From: Sporolactobacillus terrae DSM 11697
GTDB taxonomy: Bacteria > Bacillota > Bacilli > Bacillales > Sporolactobacillaceae
NCBI RefSeq assembly: GCF_000648615.1
Contig: NZ_JFZC01000026.1
Span: 1 to 64,000, forward strand
Direction of reading: 5' to 3'
DNA length: 64,000 nt
Within the stretch, counting starts at the first letter, position 1; the number at the start of each line of letters is the position of its first letter. Positions 27,132 to 35,456 of this stretch are shown piece by piece. The notes beneath the pieces are model-generated. The model saw only the letters and a program-made list of their open reading frames with translations. It had not been told where the DNA came from and searched no databases. The position numbers and the translations under genes are program-made.

Positions 27132-27815
27132 ATGCATGAACTTATCTCAATCTCTGTGGAACTCACTGTCGGCCTATTCGCGCTGCTTCTGCTCACTAAG
27201 ATGATGGGCCGAGCCTCGATGTCCGAATCAACCCCCTTTGACTTCATCTCCATGATTGTCGTCGGTGATTTTGTGAGCGATGCGATCTATGATCCGAATA
27301 CACATGTCTTCAAGGTGATCTATGCCATACTGTTTTGGGGGATCGTTATTTATATCATTGACCTGATCACATTAAAGTTCAATAAGACACGCCGTTTCTT
27401 CGAAAGTCAGCCATCTCTCATCATAAAAAAAGGCCGTATTGATCGCCAAGTGATGAAGAAAAATCGTGTCGATATGAACCATTTGCAAATGCTGCTGCGC
27501 GACCGCAGCATTTTTTCTCTTCGTGAAATTGAGTATGCGGTTCTTGAGCCGAACGGCAAGGTATCCGTTATTCGTAAATCCGATAACGAGCCAACCGTCC
27601 GAAGCGATTTTTCACTGAAAGCAAAGAACGTTTGCCTTCCCGTAACGCTCATCAGCGATGGGGTCATCATTGAAAAAAATTTAGACACGCTTGGCAAAAC
27701 AAAGTCTTGGCTCATGCATGAACTGAAAAACTACGCGGTTTCAGAGGCAAATCAAGTAATGTTCGCCGAGTGGCGCGATGATGACGGGCTATTCATCCAA
27801 AAGATGAGCAACTAG
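27132..27815 (+). CDS. DUF421 (YetF-type) membrane protein
   Basis: This 227-residue protein has three N-terminal membrane helices (GLFALLLLTKMMGR, FDFISMIVVGDFVSDAIY, AILFWGIVIYIIDLITL) and a cytosolic domain with PSLIIKKGRIDRQVMKKNRVDMNHLQMLLRDRSIFSLREIEYAVLEPNG, cut into pieces this is the canonical DUF421/YetF layout (GRI, LR..., V..A.LE..G.L). Some family members act in spore germination or stress, but no activity is established. AAAGGTGG precedes the ATG. It is a single gene facing fabI, with a repeat between them. Confidence 0.85.
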   Translation: MHELISISVELTVGLFALLLLTKMMGRASMSESTPFDFISMIVVGDFVSDAIYDPNTHVFKVIYAILFWGIVIYIIDLITLKFNKTRRFFESQPSLIIKKGRIDRQVMKKNRVDMNHLQMLLRDRSIFSLREIEYAVLEPNGKVSVIRKSDNEPTVRSDFSLKAKNVCLPVTLISDGVIIEKNLDTLGKTKSWLMHELKNYAVSEANQVMFAEWRDDDGLFIQKMSN

Positions 27816-27893
27816 CTTTTTACTGATCGAAACTTTACGGATAGCATTCAGTTTATGCAGCACTTGCATGTTTCTTGACATCTTTTCTGAGAT

Positions 27894-28057
27894 GAGAAAA
27901 ACCGGGCAAAAAGCGCCCCGTCCTTACTTCCGCAGGCTGCGGAGTCTTCCTTGGCTCGCTGTTCCCGCAGGCGCCAGAGTACCTCCGCTTTGATTCTTGC
28001 CAAGACACGGGTCTATTGGTTTGAAGACAGGGCAAAATGCTAAACTTTCTTTACCTG
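27894..28057 (+). repeat. Interspersed repeat copy C
   Basis: This copy starts with the hairpin block GAGAAAAACCGGGCAAAAAG then CGCCCCG, continues TCCTTACTTCCGCAGG, lacks the middle GCCGCGGGCGC section, and rejoins the core at CCCGCAGGCGCCAGAG and TACCTCCGCTTTGATTC. It ends against the fabI terminator, the same relation as copies B, D and E. Confidence 0.85.
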
Positions 28058-28061
28058 TGAA

Positions 28062-28104
28062 AAAACTGCCTGTCCTTCTTTCGAAGGAAGACAGTTCTTT
28101 TTTC
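28062..28104 (-). terminator. Terminator of fabI
   Basis: On the minus strand AACTGTC-TTCCTTC, loop GAAA, GAAGGA-CAGGCAGTT is followed by TTTTT. Confidence 0.88.
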
Positions 28105-28114
28105 TCTTGAAAAG

Positions 28115-28891
28115 TCAGATGCTGATAATGTTGAATCCGGCATCAACATGAAGCGTTTCGCCTGTAATATTCTTAGACAAATCACTGAATAGGAACAATG
28201 CCGTATTACCAACATCTTCAGGGCTAATTGAGCGGCGAAGCGGTGCTTTTTCTTCAATCACTTTAAGTACACCATTGAAATCTGAGATACCCTTTGCAGA
28301 AAGCGTACGGATCGGTCCGGCAGAAATACCGTTCACACGAATGTTGTCCTTACCAAGATCGTTCGCCAAATATTTTACGCTCGCATCCAGGCTCGCCTTG
28401 GCAACGCCCATGACGTTATAATTTCTAACGACACGTTCCCCACCGAGATAAGTCATTGTCACGACACTGCCGCCTTCAGTCATCAGTCCTTTTGCTTCTT
28501 TAAGTACGGCAGTCAGCGAATAGGCACTGACATTTTGCGCGAGCAGGAAGCCGTCACGCGTCGTATTCATGTAATCGCCGTCAAGTTCTTCCTTCTTGGC
28601 AAAGGCAATGCAGTGCGCCAAACCGTGAATTACGCCAACATCCTCTTTAATCTTTGCAAAAGTTGCTTGAATCTCTTCATCAATGGTTACATCGCATGGA
28701 TAAAAAAGGCTGTCCTTGCCATCAAGTGTTGCCGCCAGCTTTTCGACGGGTTCGCGGAACCGTTCATTATTGTACGTAAAAATCAGACGCGCTCCGGCAC
28801 GATCCAGCGCTTGCGCAATGCCCCATGCTATGCTTCGTTTATTCGCAACGCCCATCACAACATAGGTACGCCCTTTAAGTGTTAATTCCAT
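28115..28891 (-). CDS. fabI: Enoyl-ACP reductase (NADH/NADPH) FabI
   Basis: This 258-residue short-chain dehydrogenase/reductase performs the last reduction of fatty acid elongation. It shows the FabI-type nucleotide loop GVANKRSIAWGIAQAL, the catalytic Tyr158 and Lys165 in YNVMGVAK, and the ending ITGETLHVDAGFNI. Length equals B. subtilis FabI. The ATG at 28891 follows GGGAGG at seven bases. TATAAT with an extended TG (28928-28933, minus strand) is the likely -10. I see no clear FapR operator here, unlike at fabH. Confidence 0.96.
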   Translation of the reverse strand: MELTLKGRTYVVMGVANKRSIAWGIAQALDRAGARLIFTYNNERFREPVEKLAATLDGKDSLFYPCDVTIDEEIQATFAKIKEDVGVIHGLAHCIAFAKKEELDGDYMNTTRDGFLLAQNVSAYSLTAVLKEAKGLMTEGGSVVTMTYLGGERVVRNYNVMGVAKASLDASVKYLANDLGKDNIRVNGISAGPIRTLSAKGISDFNGVLKVIEEKAPLRRSISPEDVGNTALFLFSDLSKNITGETLHVDAGFNIISI

Positions 28892-28927
28892 TGCAAAACC
28901 TCCCTGTATCACTTCAGTCCAAACGTT

Positions 28928-28936
28928 ATTATATCA
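28928..28936 (-). promoter_or_regulatory. Extended -10 promoter of fabI
   Basis: TGATATAAT on the minus strand, 37 bases before the fabI start. No -35 is recognisable. The remaining gap up to rodA (28937-29219) shows no gene. Confidence 0.5.
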
Positions 28937-29219
28937 TGAAAGCGGCGCGCGCGTCCCTTTCACAGTCGATCATCGTGTTAAGGCAAGCGGCGCAACGGCT
29001 GATTTGCGATCATAAAAAAATCCGCGGAATTTTCTTCGTTATCGGATACAAAATCGCGAACAACGACGAATGTTTTTAATTAACAATCATGAACCCTTAA
29101 TGACTTCAATTCACCATTTTGTTTCTTTTTTACCCGCTTTACGCTATCATGATTAAGGATTACCAACCAATGGCTAAGTACATATTTGAGATCTATTATA
29201 AAGAAGAAGGATTAAATTT

Positions 29220-30386
29220 ATGTTAAATCGAGATTCTCTAGCTAAAATAGACTACACACTGTTTTTTATTGTATTCTTGCTTGCTTGCATCAGCTATATT
29301 TCCATCTCCATGGCGCCGTTGAAATCAGGTGCTCCCGCTGTCGGATTGGCGTATCGTCAGGTGATCTGGTATGTTTTCAGTACTATGATTGCTGTAGCAA
29401 TTATGTTCTTTGACTATGAACGTTTGAAACGCATGCACTGGATCTTTTATGGAATCGGCATGTTTTTGCTCATCGGCCTCACCTTTGCGCAACTCGGATT
29501 GCCCGTTCCTATGGTCGATAAATCGCATGGAGCAACGAGCTGGTATGCGCTGCCTGGGATCGGACAGCTTCAGCCCTCTGAGTTCATGAAACTATTTATG
29601 ATTGTCTCGATTGCGACAACCATTGACAAGCATAATGAAGTTTATTCCATCCGTGGTTTACGAGAAGACCTGCTGCTGCTCGGTAAAATTGCGCTGGTTT
29701 CATTACCGCCTTTTTTTCTCGTGTTTATTCAGCCTGATCTTGGAACAGCTTTAGTCATGTTCAGCATTATTCTTTCAATGACAATCGTCAGTGGCATTAA
29801 TTGGAAATTAATTGTTTCAATTCTGATAACATTGACGGCAGGTCTTGCTTTTTTCGCGATCAGCTGGTTTCATTTTCCACAGATCATTAATATTTTTCTT
29901 AAATCGCACCAAAAAGACCGTTTTTTGGCATGGCAGGATCCAGAGCGTTATTCCTCTGAACAAGGCTATCAGCTCCTTCAGTCGATCCGATCAATTGGAT
30001 CAGGAGAATTTTTCAATCATCAATTTAATTCGGCGATATCGCTTCCGGAATCGTACAATGACTTTATTTTCGCTGTCATTGGCGGCGGTTTTGGGTTTGT
30101 CGGTGCAGTCACCGTTATCTTGCTGTTCTTTCTATTAATTTCGCGTGTGATCAAAGCCGGAGCTGAAACCCATGATCCATTTGGCAGCTATATCTGTACA
30201 GGCATCATTGGCATGATCATGTTTCAAGTTTTTGAAAACATTGGAATGACGATTCAAGTGATGCCGGTCACCGGGATCACACTTCCTTTTCTCAGCTATG
30301 GGGGAAGTTCACTGCTCTCCAGTATGATCTGTATCGGTTTAGTGCAAAGCATCCGCCTTCAAACGCAAAAATTTATGTTCTCCTAA
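29220..30386 (+). CDS. rodA: SEDS-family peptidoglycan polymerase RodA
   Basis: This 388-residue protein has about ten membrane segments. Family hallmarks are RQVIWYVFS, GATSWYALPGIGQLQPSEFMK, FIQPDLGTALVMF, and the C-terminal GMTIQVMPVTGITLPFLSYGGSS. RodA polymerises lipid II during cell-wall elongation; FtsW for division is the alternative, and length plus sequence favour RodA. AGAAGGA precedes the ATG. It is monocistronic with its own terminator. Confidence 0.9.
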   Translation: MLNRDSLAKIDYTLFFIVFLLACISYISISMAPLKSGAPAVGLAYRQVIWYVFSTMIAVAIMFFDYERLKRMHWIFYGIGMFLLIGLTFAQLGLPVPMVDKSHGATSWYALPGIGQLQPSEFMKLFMIVSIATTIDKHNEVYSIRGLREDLLLLGKIALVSLPPFFLVFIQPDLGTALVMFSIILSMTIVSGINWKLIVSILITLTAGLAFFAISWFHFPQIINIFLKSHQKDRFLAWQDPERYSSEQGYQLLQSIRSIGSGEFFNHQFNSAISLPESYNDFIFAVIGGGFGFVGAVTVILLFFLLISRVIKAGAETHDPFGSYICTGIIGMIMFQVFENIGMTIQVMPVTGITLPFLSYGGSSLLSSMICIGLVQSIRLQTQKFMFS

Positions 30387-30409
30387 ACAGCCGCGCGCGG
30401 CTGTTTTTT
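30385..30409 (+). terminator. Terminator of rodA
   Basis: AAACAGCCGCG and CGCGGCTGTTTTTT form a tight stem overlapping the stop codon region. Confidence 0.9.
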
Positions 30410-30542
30410 ATAAAGAAAGCAAGTACATGGCTTTGAACTTGCTGAAGGGAACTTCCGCTTTTTCTGATACAGAAATCAAACTTATGAAGCGGGCGCAATT
30501 GGAGAAAATAGGTGAGAAGGCTCGATACGGAGGATGAGGGAT

Positions 30543-31283
30543 ATGTACGACGTCATTGGTGATGTTCATGGCTGTTATCGGGAGTTTGTTCGTCTCACAG
30601 AGAAGCTCGGCTATCAGTGGACGCAGCATCTGCCCATTCATCCCGATCAGCGAAAGCTGGTTTTTGTCGGTGATATTGCCGACCGCGGTCCGGATTCTCT
30701 GCAAATGATCCGGACCGTCATTGAATTGGTTAATCATGAGCTTGCTTTGTATGTGCCCGGCAATCATTGCGATAAACTTTATCGCTACTTCATTGGCCGC
30801 CGCGTTCAAATTGCCCATGGGCTTGAAACAACGGTTCATGAGTTGGAACAGTTGGACACACAATCGTACAAAAGAATAGCAGAACAATTTCAGAAATTGT
30901 ACCAGAAAGCGCCGCTGATCTTGTATCTTGATCAGCAGCGCTTGGTGGTCTGCCATGCCGGCATCAGGCAGCAGGATCTCTTTAAACCGATAAACAAGAA
31001 AATCAAAAGTTTTGCGCTCTATGGCGACGTAACCGGAAAAACGGATGCTGATGGGCTTCCTGAACGTCGCGACTGGGCGGTCAATTACCACGGTAAAGCG
31101 CTGATTGCTTATGGCCATACGCCCGTCGTCCGTCCACGCTGGAAAAATAAGACGGTTAATCTAGACAGCGGATGCGTCTTTGGCGGCCAATTAAGTGCAC
31201 TGCGCTATCCGGAAATGGAGCTAGTCTCCGTAGACTCAGCGATGCCGCGCATTCCTGAGCGGTTTAGATCTTTTCCAGATTGA
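30543..31283 (+). CDS. prpE: PPP-family phosphatase PrpE
   Basis: This 246-residue protein aligns closely from memory with B. subtilis Prp[76 protein letters not shown] and [14 protein letters not shown]. PrpE is a metallophosphatase with protein-phosphatase and dinucleoside tetraphosphatase activity, reported to affect germination. The ATG at 30543 is set by GGAGG nine bases before. Its last 20 bases overlap the end of the oppositely oriented rluD-like gene, whereas in B. subtilis it follows that gene in the same direction. Confidence 0.94.
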   Translation: MYDVIGDVHGCYREFVRLTEKLGYQWTQHLPIHPDQRKLVFVGDIADRGPDSLQMIRTVIELVNHELALYVPGNHCDKLYRYFIGRRVQIAHGLETTVHELEQLDTQSYKRIAEQFQKLYQKAPLILYLDQQRLVVCHAGIRQQDLFKPINKKIKSFALYGDVTGKTDADGLPERRDWAVNYHGKALIAYGHTPVVRPRWKNKTVNLDSGCVFGGQLSALRYPEMELVSVDSAMPRIPERFRSFPD

Positions 31284-32208
31284 CCGGCTCATGCATCAGA
31301 CGCAGCATATCCTCCGGGCATTGCTGGTGCACATGCATCCGCTCACCTGTAAATGGATGCATAAACGATACTTCAAAACTGTGCAGCGCCTGGCGGTTGA
31401 TCAGCGTCAACGGCCCACCATACAAGTCGTCGCCCAGCAACGGATGGCCAATTGAAGCAAAATGCACGCGAATCTGATGGGTCCGGCCAGTCTGCAGACG
31501 GACAGCAACCAGTGTCCAATCCGCAGATCGCTGCAACACTTTGTAATGTGTGATCGCTCGTCGCCCTTCGCGCCAATCAACACATCGCTCAATCGCGCTC
31601 CCTTCTTTCCGACCGATTGGCGCGTCAATCACGCCCTGATCTTGATCGATCGTCCCTTGCACGCAGGCAAGATATCTGCGATGAATGTCTCTTTTTTTCT
31701 GCATTTTAAAAAACCGTTCATGACTGAAACGATTTTTCGCAACCAGCATCAAGCCTGACGTATTGCGGTCCAGCCGATTGATGATATGAACCGTTGACGC
31801 CAAATGCTGCGCATGAAAATAATAAAGCAACCCATTTGCTAAAGTTCCCGACGGATACAGTTGTGAGGGTATCACCGGGATACCCGCCGGTTTATTGACA
31901 ATCAGCACAACATCGTCTTCATAAACAAGATCAAGCGGCAACTCATTTTCTGCTAGAAACGCGCTAGGCGTCTCTGGAGGAAAAATAATTTGCAATTTTT
32001 CGCCTTCCTGAAGGACATGACGCACGGAACGTTCTTGTCCATCCACAAGCAGTTTACCGCCTTTGTATTTAATCGCCGATAGGGCGCGCCTTGAAATACG
32101 GATTTCTTTTTTTAAATAGTCACGCATGATCATGCCGTGTTCTGAAGCACTCATGATCTTCTCAATCATAAAACACTTTTCCATGACAACCGGAACAAGG
32201 TTCCTCAT
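31264..32208 (-). CDS. RluD-type RNA pseudouridine synthase (YjbO)
   Basis: This 314-residue enzyme has an S4-like N-terminal region ([21 protein letters not shown]) and a RluA/RluD catalytic domain: [11 protein letters not shown], then [19 protein letters not shown] with the catalytic Asp, [24 protein letters not shown]. It probably modifies 23S rRNA or tRNA uridines; the exact site is not predictable. It follows nadK by 22 bases in the relQ-nadK-rluD operon, as in B. subtilis yjbM-nadF-yjbO. AAGGA precedes the ATG. Confidence 0.92.
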   Translation of the reverse strand: MRNLVPVVMEKCFMIEKIMSASEHGMIMRDYLKKEIRISRRALSAIKYKGGKLLVDGQERSVRHVLQEGEKLQIIFPPETPSAFLAENELPLDLVYEDDVVLIVNKPAGIPVIPSQLYPSGTLANGLLYYFHAQHLASTVHIINRLDRNTSGLMLVAKNRFSHERFFKMQKKRDIHRRYLACVQGTIDQDQGVIDAPIGRKEGSAIERCVDWREGRRAITHYKVLQRSADWTLVAVRLQTGRTHQIRVHFASIGHPLLGDDLYGGPLTLINRQALHSFEVSFMHPFTGERMHVHQQCPEDMLRLMHEPVNLEKI

Positions 32209-32230
32209 TCACGTCCTTATTCTATATAGT

Positions 32231-33070
32231 TTAACCAATAAACGAGTCGCGAACGCGCCGCCAGAACGGGAACGGACGGAAACGCGCAAAGCGAATCTTT
32301 TCTTCCGCTACACCGAATTCAATTTTTTTCACATCCTCATGCACACGAGACAAATGATCGACGGAAAGGGTAAACGCTCGATCAGCAACCGGCATAACCT
32401 GACAGTGATGGTGCTGCGGCAAGATTAGCGGTGAACCCACCGTACGAAAAACACGATTATTAATGGATGCGATTTCGGTCAGCTGAATTGAAGGCAAAGA
32501 AGGATGAACCAGCGCTCCGGACAATCCTTTGTTATATGCGGTTGATCCGGTCGGTGTTGAAAAACACAACCCGTCTCCCCGGAAGCTTTCAAACTTCTCG
32601 CCTTTGATCAAAACGTCCGCAACGAGCAAGCCGGAAGCGCTGCGTACCGTGCATTCATTGAGCGCCAGCAAATCGTCCGGTTTCACGTTGCTGCTATAAT
32701 GCACACCAATATGCAGCAGCGGATATTCCACCAAGTCAAAGCGCTTTCCAATGATCGCTTCAACCAATTCGTCCACTTCTCCCGATGTCCAGTCTGCATA
32801 GAAACCTAAATGCCCGGTATGTACGCCTACAAAAGCAGTCGTGTTCAAACGATGCGTGTAGGTGTGAAACGCATGCAGAAGTGTCCCATCGCCGCCGATT
32901 GAAATCACTAAATCCGGTTCATTCTCATCATAAATCATTTGCTTTGCTTTTAGTTGATCCAGTATTTGCCTATGTAATTCAGATGATAATGGATCGTCTT
33001 TGTATTCAATCGCAAACTTTTTTAAACTTCCTGCGGGAATATTTCTTATATGAAGCGCTGAATCACTCAT
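32231..33070 (-). CDS. nadK: NAD kinase
   Basis: This 279-residue enzyme phosphorylates NAD to NADP. The nucleotide motif ISIGGDGTLLHAF (GGDGT at 59-63) and the NE/D motif in LLALNECTVRS are present, with TPTGSTAYNKGLSGALVHPS. Length is slightly above B. subtilis NadF (266), the ortholog by position. AGGAAGGAG lies about ten bases before the ATG. Cotranscribed with relQ upstream and rluD downstream. Confidence 0.95.
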   Translation of the reverse strand: MSDSALHIRNIPAGSLKKFAIEYKDDPLSSELHRQILDQLKAKQMIYDENEPDLVISIGGDGTLLHAFHTYTHRLNTTAFVGVHTGHLGFYADWTSGEVDELVEAIIGKRFDLVEYPLLHIGVHYSSNVKPDDLLALNECTVRSASGLLVADVLIKGEKFESFRGDGLCFSTPTGSTAYNKGLSGALVHPSLPSIQLTEIASINNRVFRTVGSPLILPQHHHCQVMPVADRAFTLSVDHLSRVHEDVKKIEFGVAEEKIRFARFRPFPFWRRVRDSFIG

Positions 33071-33122
33071 TTTCTATGAACTCCTTCCTATTGCTTAGTT
33101 CGGAAGCCTCTTCATCCATGAT

Positions 33123-33749
33123 TCACGACTCCTGTTCGCTATTTTTCTGATTAAAGCGCAACTGAGCCACCTGAATTTCATCGCGAATCTGCGACATTTC
33201 TTCATCAAGTCGAAAAGCAGCTTCAGCCGCTCGCAGCAATCTTTTTTTCACATCTGTCGGAATCTTGCCATTATATTTATAATTCAATGAGTGCTCAATT
33301 GTTGCCCAGAAATTCATCGCCAGCGTGCGTACCTGAATTTCAACAAGAATTTTCTTCTCTCCGCTTACCGTCTGAACCGGATACTGAACGACTACATGGT
33401 AGGAGCGGTAGCCACTCTTTTTCTTTTCGCTAATATAATCACGTTCTTCCACAACGATAAGATCGGTGCGGCTTCGGATCAGTTCAACCACACGGCGAAT
33501 GTCGTCTACAAATTGACACATCACACGAATGCCCGCTAAATCCTGCATCTGCGTGTTGAGTTGCGTCAAGGGAATCCCCTTACGCCGGGCTTTTTCAATG
33601 ATACTTGGTATTGGTTTCACACGACCGGTGACAAATTCGATCGGCGTATTTTCTGAGGTTACTTCATATAATTCACGGTAACCGCGTAGTTTCACTTTGA
33701 GTTCATCAACTGCCTGTTTGTAAGGCGCCAGAAAAATATCCCACTCCAT
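33123..33749 (-). CDS. relQ: Small alarmone synthetase (RelQ/SasB type, YjbM)
   Basis: This 208-residue protein is a single-domain RelA/SpoT synthetase that makes (p)ppGpp from GTP/GDP and ATP. It has EFVTGRVKPIPSIIEKARRKG, the catalytic SGYRSYHVVVQYP region, and EIQVRTLAMNFWATIEHSLNYKY. There is no hydrolase domain. The length and the linkage to nadK and yjbO identify it with B. subtilis YjbM/SasB rather than YwaC. The ATG at 33749 follows GGAG at eight bases; a longer reading to 33794 is not supported. Confidence 0.94.
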   Translation of the reverse strand: MEWDIFLAPYKQAVDELKVKLRGYRELYEVTSENTPIEFVTGRVKPIPSIIEKARRKGIPLTQLNTQMQDLAGIRVMCQFVDDIRRVVELIRSRTDLIVVEERDYISEKKKSGYRSYHVVVQYPVQTVSGEKKILVEIQVRTLAMNFWATIEHSLNYKYNGKIPTDVKKRLLRAAEAAFRLDEEMSQIRDEIQVAQLRFNQKNSEQES

Positions 33750-33912
33750 TTCGATCACTCCATCTCGTCCAAAACAAGAACAACGTACGTTCAAATGTTG
33801 CGCTCTCCGCCCGAAAATGAGCAGCTCTCAGTTGTTTCTTCCCCCCCATTATGTCATAATTTAGAAGAAGTTACGAATTTATGTGATCGATTTGAAGGCG
33901 GGAAATAACGCG

Positions 33913-34497
33913 ATGAGTCACGAATTAGAAATTGAATATAAAAATATGCTGACGGCTGAGGAATTTGCCAAACTCTGCACAGCATTTAAAAAAGACGAAC
34001 CATCCTTCTTTAAACAAATAAATTACTATTTTGATACACCGACTTCCGCCTTGAAAAATAAGAAAACGGTGCTGCGTATCCGTGAAAGCAGCGGCACACA
34101 TGACTTTACCCTAAAGCAGCCTCATAGCGGAGTGATTCTTGAGACACACCAGCAGCTGAGCGACGAAGAAAGCCGTTCAATGATTCAGTTAGGGATTGTC
34201 CCGTCAGGAGAAATTGAACAGGCCATGACTAAAATTGGCGTCGATGTCGATCAGCTTGTTCTTATCGGCGAACTGACGACAAAACGCTGCCAGTTCCCCT
34301 ATCATTCCGGAGAACTTTTTCTCGATCACAGCGTCTACCTTGACCACAGTGATTATGAATTAGAATTTGAAGCTGCGGATGCACAATCCGGACCAGCTGT
34401 TTTTAATACTTTGCTGCACACCTTTGCGATTCCGCGTAGGCCCTCGCAAAGCAAAATGATGCGTCTGAATCAAGCCATTAAAGCCAGAAGGAGCTGA
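33913..34497 (+). CDS. CYTH-domain phosphatase-like protein (YjbK)
   Basis: This 194-residue CYTH/triphosphate tunnel protein starts with ELEIEYKNML, the ExExK metal-triphosphate motif of the family. It continues INYYFDTP, LRIRES, FTLKQP and ELEFEAAD. The natural substrate is not known; inorganic tri- and polyphosphates are usual. The ATG at 33913 is preferred since ELEIEYK then opens the protein, with AAGGCGGG upstream. It is divergent from relQ and forms an operon with the transglycosylase gene, as yjbK-yjbJ in B. subtilis. Confidence 0.88.
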   Translation: MSHELEIEYKNMLTAEEFAKLCTAFKKDEPSFFKQINYYFDTPTSALKNKKTVLRIRESSGTHDFTLKQPHSGVILETHQQLSDEESRSMIQLGIVPSGEIEQAMTKIGVDVDQLVLIGELTTKRCQFPYHSGELFLDHSVYLDHSDYELEFEAADAQSGPAVFNTLLHTFAIPRRPSQSKMMRLNQAIKARRS

Positions 34498-34504
34498 GAG
34501 AATA

Positions 34505-35200
34505 ATGACCGTCAATCCAAGTACAATGGCACAACTGTTGTCCTTATCACTCTGTTCCGGAATTCAAAATCAATCATCCGATCAGCAATCACCTTTTTCC
34601 AGTACGGATCATGATGCTACGCAGTTATTCGGTTCGCTGCTCGCAATGATGATGAACGATTCCTATTCAACCAGCGGTTCGGGGCGGTCCATCCCCTCCG
34701 AACGCGCTTCATCTGCTTCGTCCATTTCAAGTACAAATTCGGATCAGATGCTGTGGCAACAATTAGCCGACACCCTACCGGCGCTGAACATCACGGATTC
34801 CTCAAAAAAATCAGATTCAGGTTATGACATGATCATCCAAGAAATGAGCACAAAATATTCCGTGCCCGCACCGCTGATCCGCTCAGTCATTGATACGGAA
34901 TCCGGCGGAAATCCAAGTGCAACCAGTTCATCTGGGGCAATGGGCCTGATGCAGCTGATGCCTAGTACAGCAGCTGATTTAGGGGTCACAAACCCTTATG
35001 ACCCTGCACAAAACATCGAAGCCGGCACTCGTTATCTGAGTCAATTGATTAAGCGCTACAACGGAGATAACCGCTTAGCGCTCGCTGCCTATAATGCCGG
35101 TTCAGGCGCGGTACAAAAGTATGGCGGTATCCCTCCATTTCCTGAAACTCAGGCTTATGTCAGCAAAGTACTGAGCAAGGTTCAACAAACCTATGTATGA
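34505..35200 (+). CDS. cwlQ: SLT-domain lytic transglycosylase (YjbJ/CwlQ-like)
   Basis: This 231-residue protein has a Ser/Gln-rich region up to about residue 110 and a C-terminal SLT domain: IRSVIDTESGGNPSATS with the catalytic Glu, GAMGLMQLMPSTA, NIEAGTRYLSQLI and LALAAYNAGSGAVQKYGG. Such enzymes cleave glycan strands of peptidoglycan. No classical signal peptide is evident, as for B. subtilis CwlQ, so the export route is unclear. It begins seven bases after the CYTH gene. Confidence 0.88.
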   Translation: MTVNPSTMAQLLSLSLCSGIQNQSSDQQSPFSSTDHDATQLFGSLLAMMMNDSYSTSGSGRSIPSERASSASSISSTNSDQMLWQQLADTLPALNITDSSKKSDSGYDMIIQEMSTKYSVPAPLIRSVIDTESGGNPSATSSSGAMGLMQLMPSTAADLGVTNPYDPAQNIEAGTRYLSQLIKRYNGDNRLALAAYNAGSGAVQKYGGIPPFPETQAYVSKVLSKVQQTYV

Positions 35201-35216
35201 AGGGCGGTATCCAATC

Positions 35217-35384
35217 ATGGATGATGAAAGACTGAAAGCAATTGAAGCCAAGCTGTCTGCCATTGAAAAGGAACTTCATGAATTAAATGAAGCGAAGCAA
35301 AGACCGCACTTTGCTTCGAATACCATTTGGGCATTGATTCCTATTGTTGCAATTATCATGTGGGGTCTTCAAGGACTTTTCTGA
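35217..35384 (+). CDS. Small coiled-coil membrane protein
   Basis: This 55-residue protein has a charged helix (DDERLKAIEAKLSAIEKELHELNEAK) likely to form a coiled coil, followed by one C-terminal membrane segment (TIWALIPIVAIIMWGLQGLF). I do not recognise the family. AAGGGCGG precedes the ATG at 35217; another in-frame ATG at 35193 overlaps the transglycosylase stop. Position suggests cotranscription with cwlQ. Confidence 0.7.
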   Translation: MDDERLKAIEAKLSAIEKELHELNEAKQRPHFASNTIWALIPIVAIIMWGLQGLF

Positions 35385-35400
35385 TCGTCTTATTGCTAGA

Positions 35401-35440
35401 AAACACCCTCGAATCCATTCGATTGGATTCGAGGGTGTTT
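35401..35440. terminator. Bidirectional terminator
   Basis: AAACACCCTCGAATCCA pairs with TGGATTCGAGGGTGTTT between converging genes. Confidence 0.92.
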
Positions 35441-35456
35441 CTTTAAAGACATCCTT

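Noticed and set aside
30408-31118. Minus-strand frame of 236 codons opposite prpE
   Set aside because: prpE on the other strand carries all family motifs and a ribosome site.
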